Below, in pieces: positions 23,043 to 32,090 of a stretch of DNA of 64,000 nt. The position numbers were made by a program, and so were the translations under genes. The notes under the pieces are model-generated. The model saw nothing but the letters and a program-made list of their open reading frames with translations. It ran no database searches and was not told the origin of the DNA. Origin of the DNA: an uncultured Senegalimassilia sp. (GTDB lineage: Bacteria; Actinomycetota; Coriobacteriia; Coriobacteriales; Eggerthellaceae); contig NZ_CAKTVU010000006.1 in NCBI RefSeq assembly GCF_934630535.1, forward strand, positions 40,863 through 104,862, in the 5' to 3' direction. Numbering within the stretch: position 1 is the first letter of the stretch; each line of letters begins with the position of its first letter.

Positions 23043-24158
23043 TTGAACGTCATCCTCATGATCTTGTACTGCACCATCGTGCTGGGTATTCTGGTCGTCA
23101 TTCACGAAGGCGGCCATTATCTGGCATCGCGCGCTTTCGGCATTCGCGTCACCGAGTTCATGCTGGGCATGCCGGGCCCGAACATCGGCTTCAAGAAATG
23201 GGGCACGAAGTTCGGTGTCACGCCCATTTTGCTGGGCGGTTATGCGCGCGTATGCGGCATGGAGCCGGGCGAGATGAGCCCGCATCTGGAGCCGGTGCTG
23301 GCGGCGCTGTACCGTCGGGGCACGGCGAACATGGAGGATGTCGCGCGCGATTGCGGCATTTCCGACGAAGATGCGCTCAAGGCGCTCGATGAGCTGGTGG
23401 ATTGGGGAAGCTGCACGGGTCCCACGAAGAAGGACGAGTACAACACGTATCGCGCCGCAGAGGTCATTCCCTCCAAGAAGCAGATCCGTACGGCGCTTGA
23501 AGCCGGCAAGCCCGCGCCGGAGCGCTACGCCGAGGGCCAGGCGCGCCCGGTAGAGGATTCCCATGCGCTGTTCGAGAGCGAATATCGGCAGCAATACCGC
23601 AGCCTGCCGTTTTGGAAGCGCTCGGTCATCCTGCTGGCGGGCATCGCGGTCAACCTGCTGTTCGCCATGTTGGTGTTCGTGGTGCTGTTCAGCGTCATCG
23701 GCTTCGATGTGCGGATGCAATCGGGCGAGGTGACGCACATGACGGTGGACCCGGGCCGCGCCATCGTGGCGGGCTTCACCTATATCGGCATGGTCGTGCA
23801 GGCCGTTGCGGGCCTGTTCAACCCCGCAACGGCGGCTCAGACGGTGTCCGATTCGTCTTCGGTCGTGGGCATCGCCGTGATGTCGAAGCAGTTCGCCGAT
23901 GCGGGTTTGGTGCCGTTCATGCAGTTCATGGCCATGATCTCGGTGTCGCTGGGCATTATGAACCTACTGCCCATCCCGCCGCTTGACGGCGGCCGTTTCG
24001 TCATCGAGGTGTTCCAGAAGCTGTCGAAAAAGGTGGTCTCCATGCGCGCCATGAACGCCATGAGCGCCGCCGGCATGGCGTTGTTCCTGATGTTTTTCCT
24101 GGTCATGGTCAATCAGGATGTTCAGCGCATCATCTCGGGGACGTTCTTCGGGCAATAG
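23043..24158 (+). CDS. rseP: M50 site-2 protease (RseP-like) lacking a PDZ domain
   Basis: 371 residues from a TTG at 23043, chosen because AAGGAG lies eight bases before it; an in-frame ATG at 23013 has no such site. The first helix carries the zinc motif HEGGH (21-25), and the last part has NLLPIPPLDGGR (307-318), so both catalytic regions are intact. Between GGYARVCGMEPGE and helix 2 (about 192-219) there is an insert of about 115 residues; residues 82-124 resemble a winged helix-turn-helix. After helix 2 the usual ~90-residue PDZ domain is missing, with only about 12 residues before the next helical segment. It lies in the normal dxr-rseP-ispG context. Confidence 0.9.
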   Translation: MNVILMILYCTIVLGILVVIHEGGHYLASRAFGIRVTEFMLGMPGPNIGFKKWGTKFGVTPILLGGYARVCGMEPGEMSPHLEPVLAALYRRGTANMEDVARDCGISDEDALKALDELVDWGSCTGPTKKDEYNTYRAAEVIPSKKQIRTALEAGKPAPERYAEGQARPVEDSHALFESEYRQQYRSLPFWKRSVILLAGIAVNLLFAMLVFVVLFSVIGFDVRMQSGEVTHMTVDPGRAIVAGFTYIGMVVQAVAGLFNPATAAQTVSDSSSVVGIAVMSKQFADAGLVPFMQFMAMISVSLGIMNLLPIPPLDGGRFVIEVFQKLSKKVVSMRAMNAMSAAGMALFLMFFLVMVNQDVQRIISGTFFGQ

Positions 24159-24187
24159 GGGCGGCGTTCTCGTTCCGTATATCGCAT

Positions 24188-24222
24188 AAGCCGGCAGGGG
24201 GTTCGCCCCTTGTCGGCTTTTT
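24188..24222 (+). terminator. Intrinsic terminator of the M50 protease gene
   Basis: About 13-base arms with one mismatch around GTTCG, followed by five Ts. Confidence 0.85.
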
Positions 24223-24271
24223 CTTCGCCTGTTGCTTGTATACGTTTCCCCTACGAGGGGCGCTACGCTGG

Positions 24272-24277
24272 TAGAAT
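24272..24277 (+). promoter_or_regulatory. -10 element placing ispG on a leaderless transcript
   Basis: TAGAAT ends seven bases before the ispG ATG, with no ribosome-binding site between. A start seven bases after the -10 would put the first transcribed base at the A of ATG. Confidence 0.5.
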
Positions 24278-24284
24278 AGCCGCT

Positions 24285-25421
24285 ATGGAAACTAACGAGA
24301 ACATGGGCAACGCGCGCGCCGCGGCTCCTTCGGGGGCCGCGACTTGCCCGTTGCCGCAGGACGCTATGCGTCCCAATCAGAAAACGCATCAGGTGCACGT
24401 GGGCAACGTGTCGCTTGGCGGCGGGGCTCCCGTGGTGGTGCAGTCCATGCTCAACGCCCCGGCCGATGATGCGCAGGCGAACCTTGCGCAAATACGGCAA
24501 CTGGCGGATGCCGGGTGCGAGGTCGTGCGCATGGCCATCCCGCGCCGCAGCTGCCTGGACACGTTCCAGGCCGTGTGCGAGGCGTCGCCTTTGCCCGTCG
24601 TGGCCGACGTGCACTTCGATGCAACCATCGCCATCGAGGCTGCGCGCCGCGGCGCGGCGAAGCTGCGCATCAACCCCGGCAACATCGGCGGCTTGGCGAA
24701 AACCGACGCCGTGCTCGATGCCGCGGGGCAGGCGGGCATCCCTATCCGCATCGGAGTGAACGCCGGCTCGCTCGACCAGGCGCTGGCCGAGCGTGACGAC
24801 CTTTCGCTTCCCGAGAAGCTGGCCGCCTCCGCGCGCCAGTACGTGGAATACTGCGAAGGCCGGGGCTTTCACGACCTGGTGGTCAGCGCGAAGGCCCACG
24901 ACGTCATGACCACGGTCCGCACGTACCGCCAGCTGGCGCGCGATATCCCGCATATCCCGCTGCACATCGGCATCACCGAGGCGGGCACTACGTTCCAAGG
25001 CGTCATCAAAAGCGCTTCCGGCCTGGGCATCCTGCTCGAGCAGGGCATCGGCGACACCATGCGCATCTCGCTCACCGACGACCCGGTCACGGAAATGCGC
25101 GCCTGCTGGACGCTGCTCGGCGCGCTCGACCTGCGCCGCCGCAACCCCGAGCTGATCAGCTGCCCCACATGCGGAAGGTGCCAGGTCGACTTGATCGGGC
25201 TGGCGCAGGAGGTGGAGCGGCGCATCGCCTGTCTGGACAAGCCGTTGAAGGTGGCCGTCATGGGCTGCGTCGTCAACGGGCCGGGCGAGGCTGCCGACGC
25301 CGATATCGGCGTGGCCTGCGGCAAGGGCGTGGGCGTGGTGTTCCGCCACGGCCAAACCGTTCGAAAAGTGGAAGAAGGCGCCATCGTCGACGCTTTACTG
25401 GAAGAGATAAAGGACCTGTAA
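24285..25421 (+). CDS. ispG: 4-hydroxy-3-methylbut-2-enyl diphosphate synthase
   Basis: 378 residues. The family core starts near residue 28 (HQVHVGNVSLGGGAPVVVQSM); the preceding 27 residues are a low-complexity extension. The [4Fe-4S] ligands are in SCPTCGRCQVD and the later GCVVNGPGEA. It reduces MEcPP to HMBPP in the MEP pathway. The start at 24285 is chosen because a TAGAAT -10 lies seven bases upstream, which implies leaderless translation. ATGs at 24303 and 24366 are alternatives. The stop is followed immediately by the proS ATG. Confidence 0.93.
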   Translation: METNENMGNARAAAPSGAATCPLPQDAMRPNQKTHQVHVGNVSLGGGAPVVVQSMLNAPADDAQANLAQIRQLADAGCEVVRMAIPRRSCLDTFQAVCEASPLPVVADVHFDATIAIEAARRGAAKLRINPGNIGGLAKTDAVLDAAGQAGIPIRIGVNAGSLDQALAERDDLSLPEKLAASARQYVEYCEGRGFHDLVVSAKAHDVMTTVRTYRQLARDIPHIPLHIGITEAGTTFQGVIKSASGLGILLEQGIGDTMRISLTDDPVTEMRACWTLLGALDLRRRNPELISCPTCGRCQVDLIGLAQEVERRIACLDKPLKVAVMGCVVNGPGEAADADIGVACGKGVGVVFRHGQTVRKVEEGAIVDALLEEIKDL

Positions 25422-27191
25422 ATGAACAACGCCAACATCACGCGCATGAGCGCCCTGTACGCTCCCACGCTGAAGGAAGACCCCACCGATGCCGAGATCG
25501 CCAGCCACAAGCTGCTGCTGCGTGCCGGCTTCATCCGCAAGACCGCTGCCGGCATCTACACGTTCCTGCCCCTGGGCAAGCGCGTGCTGACCAAGATCGA
25601 GAACATCGTGCGCGAGGAGATGGACGCATGCGGCGCCCAGGAGATCCGCATGCCCATGCTGCAGCCCGAGGAGCTGTGGCAGGAGTCCGGCCGTGCCGAC
25701 GCGTACGGTCCCGAGCGCATGCGCCTCAATGATCGCCACGACCACGAGTTCTGCCTCGGCCCCACCCATGAGGAGCTCATCACCGCGCTCGTGCGCGCTG
25801 AGCTGCGCTCCTATAAGCAGTTGCCGCTGAACATGTATCAGATCCAGACGAAGTTTCGCGACGAAATCCGCCCGCGCTTCGGCCTGCTGCGCAGCCGCGA
25901 GTTCGTCATGAAGGACGGCTACAGCTTCCACGATACGCAGGAGTCGCTGCAGGAGGAATACGACAGGATGTACGCGGCCTACGAGCGCATCTGCGCCCGC
26001 TGCGGCCTTGAGTTCCGCCCCGTGCAGGCCGACGCCGGCCAGATCGGCGGCGCGGTTACCTGTGAGTTCCATGCGCTTGCCGAGGCCGGCGAGTCCGCGC
26101 TCGTGTACTGCGATTGCGGTTATGCCGCAAGCGACGAGGTGGGAGAGGGCCTGGCGCGCCCCACGGTCTACGATGTGCCCGAGATGGAGAAGGTGGCCAC
26201 GCCCGGCGTGCACACCATCGCCGAGCTCGCCGAGTTCCTGAGCATCCCGGAATCCTCCACGGTGAAGGCGCTTTCCGGCAAGAACGACGAGGGCAAGCTC
26301 GTCGTGCTGTTCGTCCCCGGCGATCATGAGGTGAACGAGGAGAAGGCCGCCCGTGCCGCCGGCGGCTTCACCATCCTCACCGATGAGGATATGGAGGCCT
26401 ACGGTCTGCACAAGGGCTCCATGGGTCCGGTCGGCCTGCCCGAGGACGCTTTCGTCATCGCGGCGAACAGCCTGAAGGCGGTGCCGAAGTGGGTCGTCGG
26501 CGCCAACGAGGACGGCTTCCACTACGTGGGCGCGCAGCTTGGCAAGGACTTCAAGGTCGACCAGTGGGCCGACATCATCACCGTCAAGCCCGGCGACTGC
26601 TGCCCGAAGTGCGGCATGGAGCTCAAGGGCGCGCGCGGCATCGAGGTCGCGCAGGTGTTCCAGCTTGGCGACAAGTACTCCCGCGCCATGAACGCCACCT
26701 TCATGAACAAGGACGGCAAGGAGCAGCCGTTCATCATGGGTTGCTACGGCGTGGGCGTGTCCCGCACCCTGGCCGCCATCATCGAGCAGCATAACGACGA
26801 GAACGGCATGATCTGGCCGATGTCCGTGGCTCCGGCGCACGTGTGCATCCTGCCGCTCGCCACCGGCGACGACCTGGTGCAGCCTGCTGCCGAGAAGCTG
26901 GCGGAAGAGCTGGCGGGTCTGGGCCTGGAAGTGGTCATCGACGACCGCAAGGAGCGCGCGGGCGTGAAGTTCGCCGAGGCCGACCTGATGGGCTGGCCGC
27001 TGCAGATCGTCATGGGCAAGCGCGGCCTTGCCGAGGGCAAGGTCGAGATCAAGCGCCGCGCTACGGGCGAGCGCCGCGATATCTCGCTGGAGGGCCTGGC
27101 CGAGGCCTTGAGCTTCGCCAAGGGCGCCCAGCGTCGTTGGGGCAACAACCTGAACGCCTTCGCCGGCCTGTTCACCGAGAAGGCTGAATAG
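25422..27191 (+). CDS. proS: Prolyl-tRNA synthetase, bacterial type
   Basis: 589 residues. Class II motifs are visible: motif 2 FRDEIRPRFGLLRSREFVMKD (about 140-160) and motif 3 GCYGVGVSRTLAAI near 445. A YbaK-like insertion editing domain occupies roughly 225-395, and the anticodon-binding domain follows (VIDDRKERAGVKF, MGWPLQIVMGKRG). The N-terminal MSALYAPTLKEDP is typical of the long bacterial form. AAAGGA lies across the ispG end, so the pair is cotranslated. No T-box is present in front of it. Confidence 0.96.
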   Translation: MNNANITRMSALYAPTLKEDPTDAEIASHKLLLRAGFIRKTAAGIYTFLPLGKRVLTKIENIVREEMDACGAQEIRMPMLQPEELWQESGRADAYGPERMRLNDRHDHEFCLGPTHEELITALVRAELRSYKQLPLNMYQIQTKFRDEIRPRFGLLRSREFVMKDGYSFHDTQESLQEEYDRMYAAYERICARCGLEFRPVQADAGQIGGAVTCEFHALAEAGESALVYCDCGYAASDEVGEGLARPTVYDVPEMEKVATPGVHTIAELAEFLSIPESSTVKALSGKNDEGKLVVLFVPGDHEVNEEKAARAAGGFTILTDEDMEAYGLHKGSMGPVGLPEDAFVIAANSLKAVPKWVVGANEDGFHYVGAQLGKDFKVDQWADIITVKPGDCCPKCGMELKGARGIEVAQVFQLGDKYSRAMNATFMNKDGKEQPFIMGCYGVGVSRTLAAIIEQHNDENGMIWPMSVAPAHVCILPLATGDDLVQPAAEKLAEELAGLGLEVVIDDRKERAGVKFAEADLMGWPLQIVMGKRGLAEGKVEIKRRATGERRDISLEGLAEALSFAKGAQRRWGNNLNAFAGLFTEKAE

Positions 27192-27216
27192 CGCTCACGC
27201 TTACGCATATCGCTTA

Positions 27217-27245
27217 CGGGCCCGGCAGATGCCGGGCCCGTTTCG
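27217..27245. terminator. Intrinsic terminator between convergent proS and lysR
   Basis: 12-base perfect arms around GA, followed by TTTCGGTTT on the plus strand. Confidence 0.8.
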
Positions 27246-27286
27246 GTTTCAAGGCGGCTTGCGGTCGGTGGGCTGTCCTTTCCCGT

Positions 27287-28174
27287 TCAGCTGCATTCGT
27301 AGCGTCGTCTCACCCAGGCGCACGCGGTCTGCACGAACGCTCGCGTGGCCGCCGAGGCCGTTGCCGCAGATCGCACGCCTATGGATATCTCGCGGTGCAT
27401 CTCGATGCGCGGCGGCAGCACGGTCAGGGGAAACGGGGCGTTTTCGAGCAGCATGCCGGGAAGCACGCTGAAGCCGAGCCCTGCACTCACCATGCTCATG
27501 ACGCCGTAATCGTTGTCATGGGCGAAGCGCGTGCGCGTCCGCACTCCGAGATTGCGCAGCAGCGTTTCCGCCTCTTGCGTCGATCTGCTCCTCGGTTGGA
27601 TGAAAGGTTCCTTGGAAAGCGCTTGCACGGGAACATGGTCGGCGTCCGCGAGCGCGTGGTCGGGCGGTAGCAGAACCATGATCGGATCGTTATGCAAAGG
27701 GATGGTTTTAAGCGCGCGTTTCGCGGGAGCGACCAAAAACCCGCAGTCGGCGTCGCCGTGCCATAGGGCGCGTTCGAGCTCTCCTTCATCGTCGATGCGC
27801 ATCAGCTGCAGCTCCACGCCAGGGCATCTCCGCTGGAGCGCTTTCGCTATGCTGGGAAACCAGCAGATGGAGACGCTGGTGGGCGCGGCAACGTGCACTA
27901 TGCCGCGTTCTAGACGCTTCAGCTCGGCTACTCGGCTTGCCAGCTGCCGTTCGCCGTTGCAAACATTGGAAATCCACGGCAGCAGCTCCTCACCTTCGAC
28001 CGATAACCGCGCTTCCCCGTAATCGCGCACGACCAACTGCACGCCCATTTCCTTTTCCAGGGAAGATATCATGCCGCTGATGCCCGCTTGCGAATACCCG
28101 AGGTCGAGTGCGGCCTGCGTGAAGCTGCCGGTTTCGGCAACGCGCAGCAGCGCCTTGTATTTCCGGTTCGACAT
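27287..28174 (-). CDS. LysR-family transcriptional regulator
   Basis: 295 residues. The N-terminal helix-turn-helix (KALLRVAETGSFTQAALDLGYSQAGISGMISSLE, about 6-40) is of the LysR type, followed by a substrate-binding-like effector domain (about 90-285). AAAGGAG precedes the ATG at 28174. It is divergent from the phasin/UbiB pair with about 380 bases between. No metabolic gene is adjacent, so the regulon and effector are unknown. Confidence 0.93.
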   Translation of the reverse strand: MSNRKYKALLRVAETGSFTQAALDLGYSQAGISGMISSLEKEMGVQLVVRDYGEARLSVEGEELLPWISNVCNGERQLASRVAELKRLERGIVHVAAPTSVSICWFPSIAKALQRRCPGVELQLMRIDDEGELERALWHGDADCGFLVAPAKRALKTIPLHNDPIMVLLPPDHALADADHVPVQALSKEPFIQPRSRSTQEAETLLRNLGVRTRTRFAHDNDYGVMSMVSAGLGFSVLPGMLLENAPFPLTVLPPRIEMHREISIGVRSAATASAATRAFVQTACAWVRRRYECS

Positions 28175-28554
28175 ACGATGCTCCTTTGTGGGATGCGGTT
28201 GTTGCTGCGAGCGGCGGCGATGGTCTCGCGCCGCGACGATGCGGACGGGTCATCCGCATGCGCAAGTGCGCCCAGTCGGGCCTATGGGGCGTATGGGGGA
28301 GGCCCCCCAGCAAGTGAGCATTGTAGTCGTAAGGGCACATGTTGCATCCGGCAAGGCAAGAGGGAAGGCCGCGAAGCTCCTTTTTGCGCGGGGACCGGCA
28401 TAGCGCCGCTTCGCCGCTATGACCGCCGAGCCGCGTAAGGTATCGTTTCGGCTTCAACTTCGCATTTGAGGTGGCCTGTGCGGTCGGGCGTGTAGCATTA
28501 TAGGTACCGTAAGGGGCTTGCCGAATGTGCGAGCGTATCGAAAGGGGATCTGAT
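28175..28554. other. Intergenic region between lysR and the phasin-like gene
   Basis: About 380 bases with no supportable gene. It should hold both divergent promoters. TAGCAT near 28492 is a possible -10 for the rightward gene; no clear operator or riboswitch was seen. Confidence 0.4.
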
Positions 28555-28917
28555 ATGGCAACGATCGGCGATGGTTTCAAGGACATCTTCCTGGCTGGCG
28601 TGGGGGCTATGGCCATCACGGGTGAGAAGGCGACGAATCTGGTGAGCACGCTTATCGCGAAAGGCGAGCTTACCGTTGAGCAGGGAAAGCAGATCAACAC
28701 CGAGCTTGCGCACAAGGCGGCGAACGCCGCCGAGTCCGTGCGCTTCGACGCGCTTGAGGCACGCATGTCGGTCATGACCCCCGAGGAGCGAGAGGCCTTC
28801 GCCGCGAAGGCCGCCGAAATCGCGGCGCGTCCGGCGGCGCAGCCTGTACAGGAGCAGCCGCAGGCCGAGGACTCTCAGGACTCTTCCGAGCAAGCCGAAG
28901 CATCCGCCGAGCAATAG
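28555..28917 (+). CDS. Phasin-like small helical protein
   Basis: 120 residues. The N-terminal part (DIFLAGVGAMAITGEKATNLVSTLIAKGELT) followed by a long amphipathic helix resembles the PhaI/phasin-type proteins that many Firmicutes encode directly before an AarF/UbiB kinase. The C-terminal 30 residues are Gln, Glu and Ser rich and probably disordered. AAAGGGG precedes the ATG. No polyhydroxyalkanoate synthase is in the window, so a storage-granule role is unproven. It starts a two-gene operon. Confidence 0.7.
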   Translation: MATIGDGFKDIFLAGVGAMAITGEKATNLVSTLIAKGELTVEQGKQINTELAHKAANAAESVRFDALEARMSVMTPEEREAFAAKAAEIAARPAAQPVQEQPQAEDSQDSSEQAEASAEQ

Positions 28918-28932
28918 GGGTCGCGTGCTTTC

Positions 28933-30588
28933 ATGGCCGACAACACGCTGTTGAAATACTTCTTCTCGTCGGGTTCCGAGGTGGACCCCGAGGGGCAGTT
29001 CAACCTTACGCGCAAATCGCGCACGCAACGGCTGCGCGAGATATACACCATCATGCAGAAGCATCATTTCACGAAGGGGTTCACGCCTGAATCCTTCCGC
29101 AGCATGCTGGAGGGCCTGGGCCCTAGCTTCGTGAAAATCGGGCAGACGCTTTCCACCCGTTCGGAGATTTTGCCCAAGGCCTATTGCGATGAGCTCAAAA
29201 AGCTGCAGGCAAGGTCGAAACCGCTCCCGTTTGATGAGATGCTTGCGGCCATGGACTCCATCTACGGGGATGAACGCGAAAAGCTGTTCGCCGAGATCGA
29301 TCCCAAGCCGCTCGGAAGCGCTTCCTTGGCGCAGGTGCACAAGGCGCGTCTAGCCGATGGCAGCGTGGTGGCGGTGAAGATTCAGCGGCCAGGAGTGCGC
29401 GCCACCATGGCGCAGGATATCGACATCATGCGCATCGTGGCCCGGCAGGCGTCGCGGTTCATCAAAGATGGGCAGATGCTCGACTTGCGCGACGTGGTCG
29501 AGGAGCTGTGGGCAACGTTTCTCGAGGAAACGGATTTCAAACGCGAAGCGGCGAATCTGCAGGAATTCGCGCAGTTGAACAAGGATGTGGCTTTCATCGC
29601 ATGCCCGAAGGTGTATCCGGAGCTGTGCCGTGAGAATATCCTGGTCATGGAGTATGTCGACGGCATCCCCATCGACGACTTCGAGAAGCTGCGTGCCGCA
29701 GGATACGATCTGCAGGAGATCGGCGAGAAGATTCTGGACAACTATGCCACGCAGGTGCTGGATTTCGGCTTCTTCCACGCCGACCCGCATCCGGGCAACA
29801 TGCTCGTGCGCGATGGGAAGATCGTCTATATCGACCTTGGCATGATGGGGCGCTTGTCCCCGCGCGATCGCGCGGGGTTCGGCGCCATCATCAACGCCGT
29901 GGGGATGCAGAGCGCCTCGGAGCTTAAAGATGCGCTGCTGGCGTTCGCCATTCAGCGCGATAACAACGCCATCGACCATACACGCTTCCTGGCAGATCTG
30001 GACTTGCTGCTGAAAGACTACGGTTCATGCGACGTCAGCGCCATCGACGTCGGCCAGCTGCTCTCGGATATCCTGAACCTCACGCGTCAATGCAAGGTCA
30101 CGCTGCCGCCGTCCATCACCAGCGTATCGCGCGGTATCGTCACCCTTGAGGGCACCGTTATGCCGCTCATCCCCAATGAGAACATGGTGTCCATCATCAA
30201 TGCGCATATCCAGCGCACGAAGGATACGAAGGCCGAGCTGATAAGCGCCATGCAGGAGCTGGCGCTTGCGTTGCGCACCGCAGGGTCGGGTACGCTGGAT
30301 ACGGCGAAATATGCAGGTCAGGCGCTGCATATGCTCACGCGCGGGCAGGTGAAGGTGAACATGGAGGTTTTGGGCTCCGAAGCGCCCATGCGAAGCCTTT
30401 CGATCATCATCAACAGGTTGTCGCTGGGCATCATCATAGCCGGTCTGTTCATAGGTTCTTCCATGGTCGCCCTGTCTACCATGGAGCCGCGCGTCCTCGG
30501 GGTTCCCGTGCTGTCCTTCTTTGGGTACTTGGGTGCGTTCGTGCTGTCCGTCTTGGTCGTCACGGACATCCTGCGAAGGCGAAGATGA
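28933..30588 (+). CDS. UbiB/AarF/ABC1-family atypical kinase-like protein
   Basis: 551 residues. The N-terminal KxGQ-type motif (GPSFVKIGQTLSTR, about 63-76) is the family hallmark. The A-rich nucleotide loop SASLAQVHKA and VAVKIQRPG follow near 135-155, then catalytic HADPHPGN near 285 and IDLGMMG near 303. Two C-terminal hydrophobic segments (about 490-550) give a membrane anchor. UbiB proteins are ATPases or kinases tied to quinone or lipid biology. Here it could support menaquinone use, but no quinone gene adjoins it. It starts 15 bases after the phasin-like gene. Confidence 0.92.
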   Translation: MADNTLLKYFFSSGSEVDPEGQFNLTRKSRTQRLREIYTIMQKHHFTKGFTPESFRSMLEGLGPSFVKIGQTLSTRSEILPKAYCDELKKLQARSKPLPFDEMLAAMDSIYGDEREKLFAEIDPKPLGSASLAQVHKARLADGSVVAVKIQRPGVRATMAQDIDIMRIVARQASRFIKDGQMLDLRDVVEELWATFLEETDFKREAANLQEFAQLNKDVAFIACPKVYPELCRENILVMEYVDGIPIDDFEKLRAAGYDLQEIGEKILDNYATQVLDFGFFHADPHPGNMLVRDGKIVYIDLGMMGRLSPRDRAGFGAIINAVGMQSASELKDALLAFAIQRDNNAIDHTRFLADLDLLLKDYGSCDVSAIDVGQLLSDILNLTRQCKVTLPPSITSVSRGIVTLEGTVMPLIPNENMVSIINAHIQRTKDTKAELISAMQELALALRTAGSGTLDTAKYAGQALHMLTRGQVKVNMEVLGSEAPMRSLSIIINRLSLGIIIAGLFIGSSMVALSTMEPRVLGVPVLSFFGYLGAFVLSVLVVTDILRRRR

Positions 30589-30696
30589 TGTCCGTGCGAT
30601 AAGGGCCTGCGTGCGATGCGCGGCTTCTTGCGGCGCATCGCCGACTCGTCGGCCTGCGTGTTGGGAAGCTTGCTGGATGCTCAAATGCTATGATAT

Positions 30697-30725
30697 GGAA
30701 AAGCGCCCTTCAGGGGCGCTTTTCC
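30697..30725. terminator. Bidirectional terminator
   Basis: 12-base arms GGAAAAGCGCCC and GGGCGCTTTTCC around a 5-base loop, between convergent genes. T-rich on either strand. Confidence 0.88.
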
Positions 30726-30765
30726 TTTGCGAGCTTTGCTTTCTTTCGACAGGTTGACGCGTCGG

Positions 30766-31182
30766 CTACGATTTCATCTTCGTTTCCGTTTTGCACTTCG
30801 GGCACACTACGCGCATCGTGCCCTTTCTGCGGGGCACGGAGAGCTCCTGCCCGCAGTGTTTGCAGCGGAAATACTTCGTGGTCTTGCGGTTGGACCACTT
30901 CTTCTTCGCAAGCTCGTAGCTGCGACGCGGTTTGGCGGACAGGCGCAAGTACTTCTGGTTTTCCTGGCGGCGTTTCCCGATGTTTTTCGAGCAGGTGCGC
31001 CAAATGGCCAGCGCCATCGCTGCAAGTGCGACATAGGAAAGCCACCCGCAATGCGGCAGGATGGAAGCCAGCATGGTGATGATGCCCAGCGCCACCAGCG
31101 CGTTTCCAAGGTCGTCGTTGCCGTAGCGGCCCTGCATCCATACGGCGGTGCGTTGAACTAATCGCTGGAAGAAGTTTTTCAT
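30766..31182 (-). CDS. Small membrane protein with C-terminal zinc ribbon
   Basis: 138 residues. A short basic N-terminus, two hydrophobic segments (about 28-45 and 48-62), then a very basic stretch and CKHCGQ (residues ~107-112) with CPKC (~127-130). The paired CxxC motifs fit a zinc ribbon, facing the cytoplasm if the two helices form a hairpin. Proteins of this shape are common and mostly uncharacterised in Coriobacteriia. AGG lies before the ATG. Function unknown; nucleic-acid or protein contact is conceivable from the basic patch. Confidence 0.8.
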   Translation of the reverse strand: MKNFFQRLVQRTAVWMQGRYGNDDLGNALVALGIITMLASILPHCGWLSYVALAAMALAIWRTCSKNIGKRRQENQKYLRLSAKPRRSYELAKKKWSNRKTTKYFRCKHCGQELSVPRRKGTMRVVCPKCKTETKMKS

Positions 31183-31211
31183 GAAATGCCTAACGTTTCG
31201 ATGGTGCGGCG

Positions 31212-31256
31212 TATCGCGCCCCGCAAGGTGAGTTTGCTGCCTTGCGGGGCGCGATA
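31212..31256. other. Strong hairpin without T-run between the zinc-ribbon and GNAT genes
   Basis: 17-base perfect arms (31212-31228, 31240-31256) around 11 bases. No T-run follows on either strand. The remainder of 31183-31397 shows no gene. Confidence 0.6.
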
Positions 31257-31397
31257 TCCACTGTATTGCTCTTTGCTTGCAGGTGAGGCGCGTGCTGGCG
31301 GGCGTTACCTAACGGTTTCTCGTTCTCCGCACGGCTTTGCGAATAGGGGGCGAATCGTCGTGGCTGTGTCCGTCGCCGGTCTCGGTCAAGCCGCCGC

Positions 31398-32000
31398 TTA
31401 TCGCAGGGACGAGTTCGCTCGATCCAGAATATCCTTCACTGCCTGCGGCTGCTGGTCGCACAGCAGCGGGAAGGGCATCGGGGAAGCGGGTTCGTCCTCG
31501 AACCGATCGGTCAGGAACTTCACGTACCAGGTGACATCATGCCATCGACCGCTTTTGAAGCCGGCATGCCGCTGATGCCCCATCACTTCGAAGCCAAGGC
31601 TTTCGTGCAGGCGTTGGCTGGGGTCGTTCGGGCTGGTGACGATGCCATATACCGCTTTGATGCCCTGTGCGGCGCATAGGGCGATGAGCGCGCGGTACAG
31701 CACGGCACCCAACCCATGACCCTGCGCGGCAGGCGCAAGATACACGGAAAGCTCGGAGTTCCATCGGTAGGCGCCGCGTTCGCGCAGCTCGTGGGCGTAA
31801 GCGTAGCCCACCACCTTGCCGTCAAGCTCGGCAACCAGGTAAGGGTGGGCGGCAAGCACCCCGTCCGTGCGGGCTTGGAACGCCTCGCGCGTGGGAACCT
31901 CCTCCTCGAACGTTATGGATGTGTCTATATAGGGCGCATAGATTCCCAAAATGGCGTCGGAATCGGCGCTGGTCGCAAGGCGGATAACGGGAGTGGTCAT
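31398..32000 (-). CDS. GNAT-family N-acetyltransferase (PAT/YncA-like)
   Basis: 200 residues. The acetyl-CoA loop appears as AAQGHGLGAVLYRAL near 93-107, and the C-terminal SPNDPSQRLHESLGFEVMGH and GRWHDVTWY match the phosphinothricin acetyltransferase-like branch. These enzymes acetylate amino-acid-like compounds; some act on methionine sulfoximine or sulfone. The last ~30 residues extend beyond the domain. AAGGAG precedes the ATG at 32000. It lies just downstream of the ABC transporter operon in the same direction. Confidence 0.88.
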   Translation of the reverse strand: MTTPVIRLATSADSDAILGIYAPYIDTSITFEEEVPTREAFQARTDGVLAAHPYLVAELDGKVVGYAYAHELRERGAYRWNSELSVYLAPAAQGHGLGAVLYRALIALCAAQGIKAVYGIVTSPNDPSQRLHESLGFEVMGHQRHAGFKSGRWHDVTWYVKFLTDRFEDEPASPMPFPLLCDQQPQAVKDILDRANSSLR

Positions 32001-32090
32001 GAAAAGGGCTCCTTCTCGTGTTTCGATCAGGAGCCCATGGTACTACTGCTTTGCGGGGGTTACGTGACGGTCAAGCCCCGCGTTCGGTCC

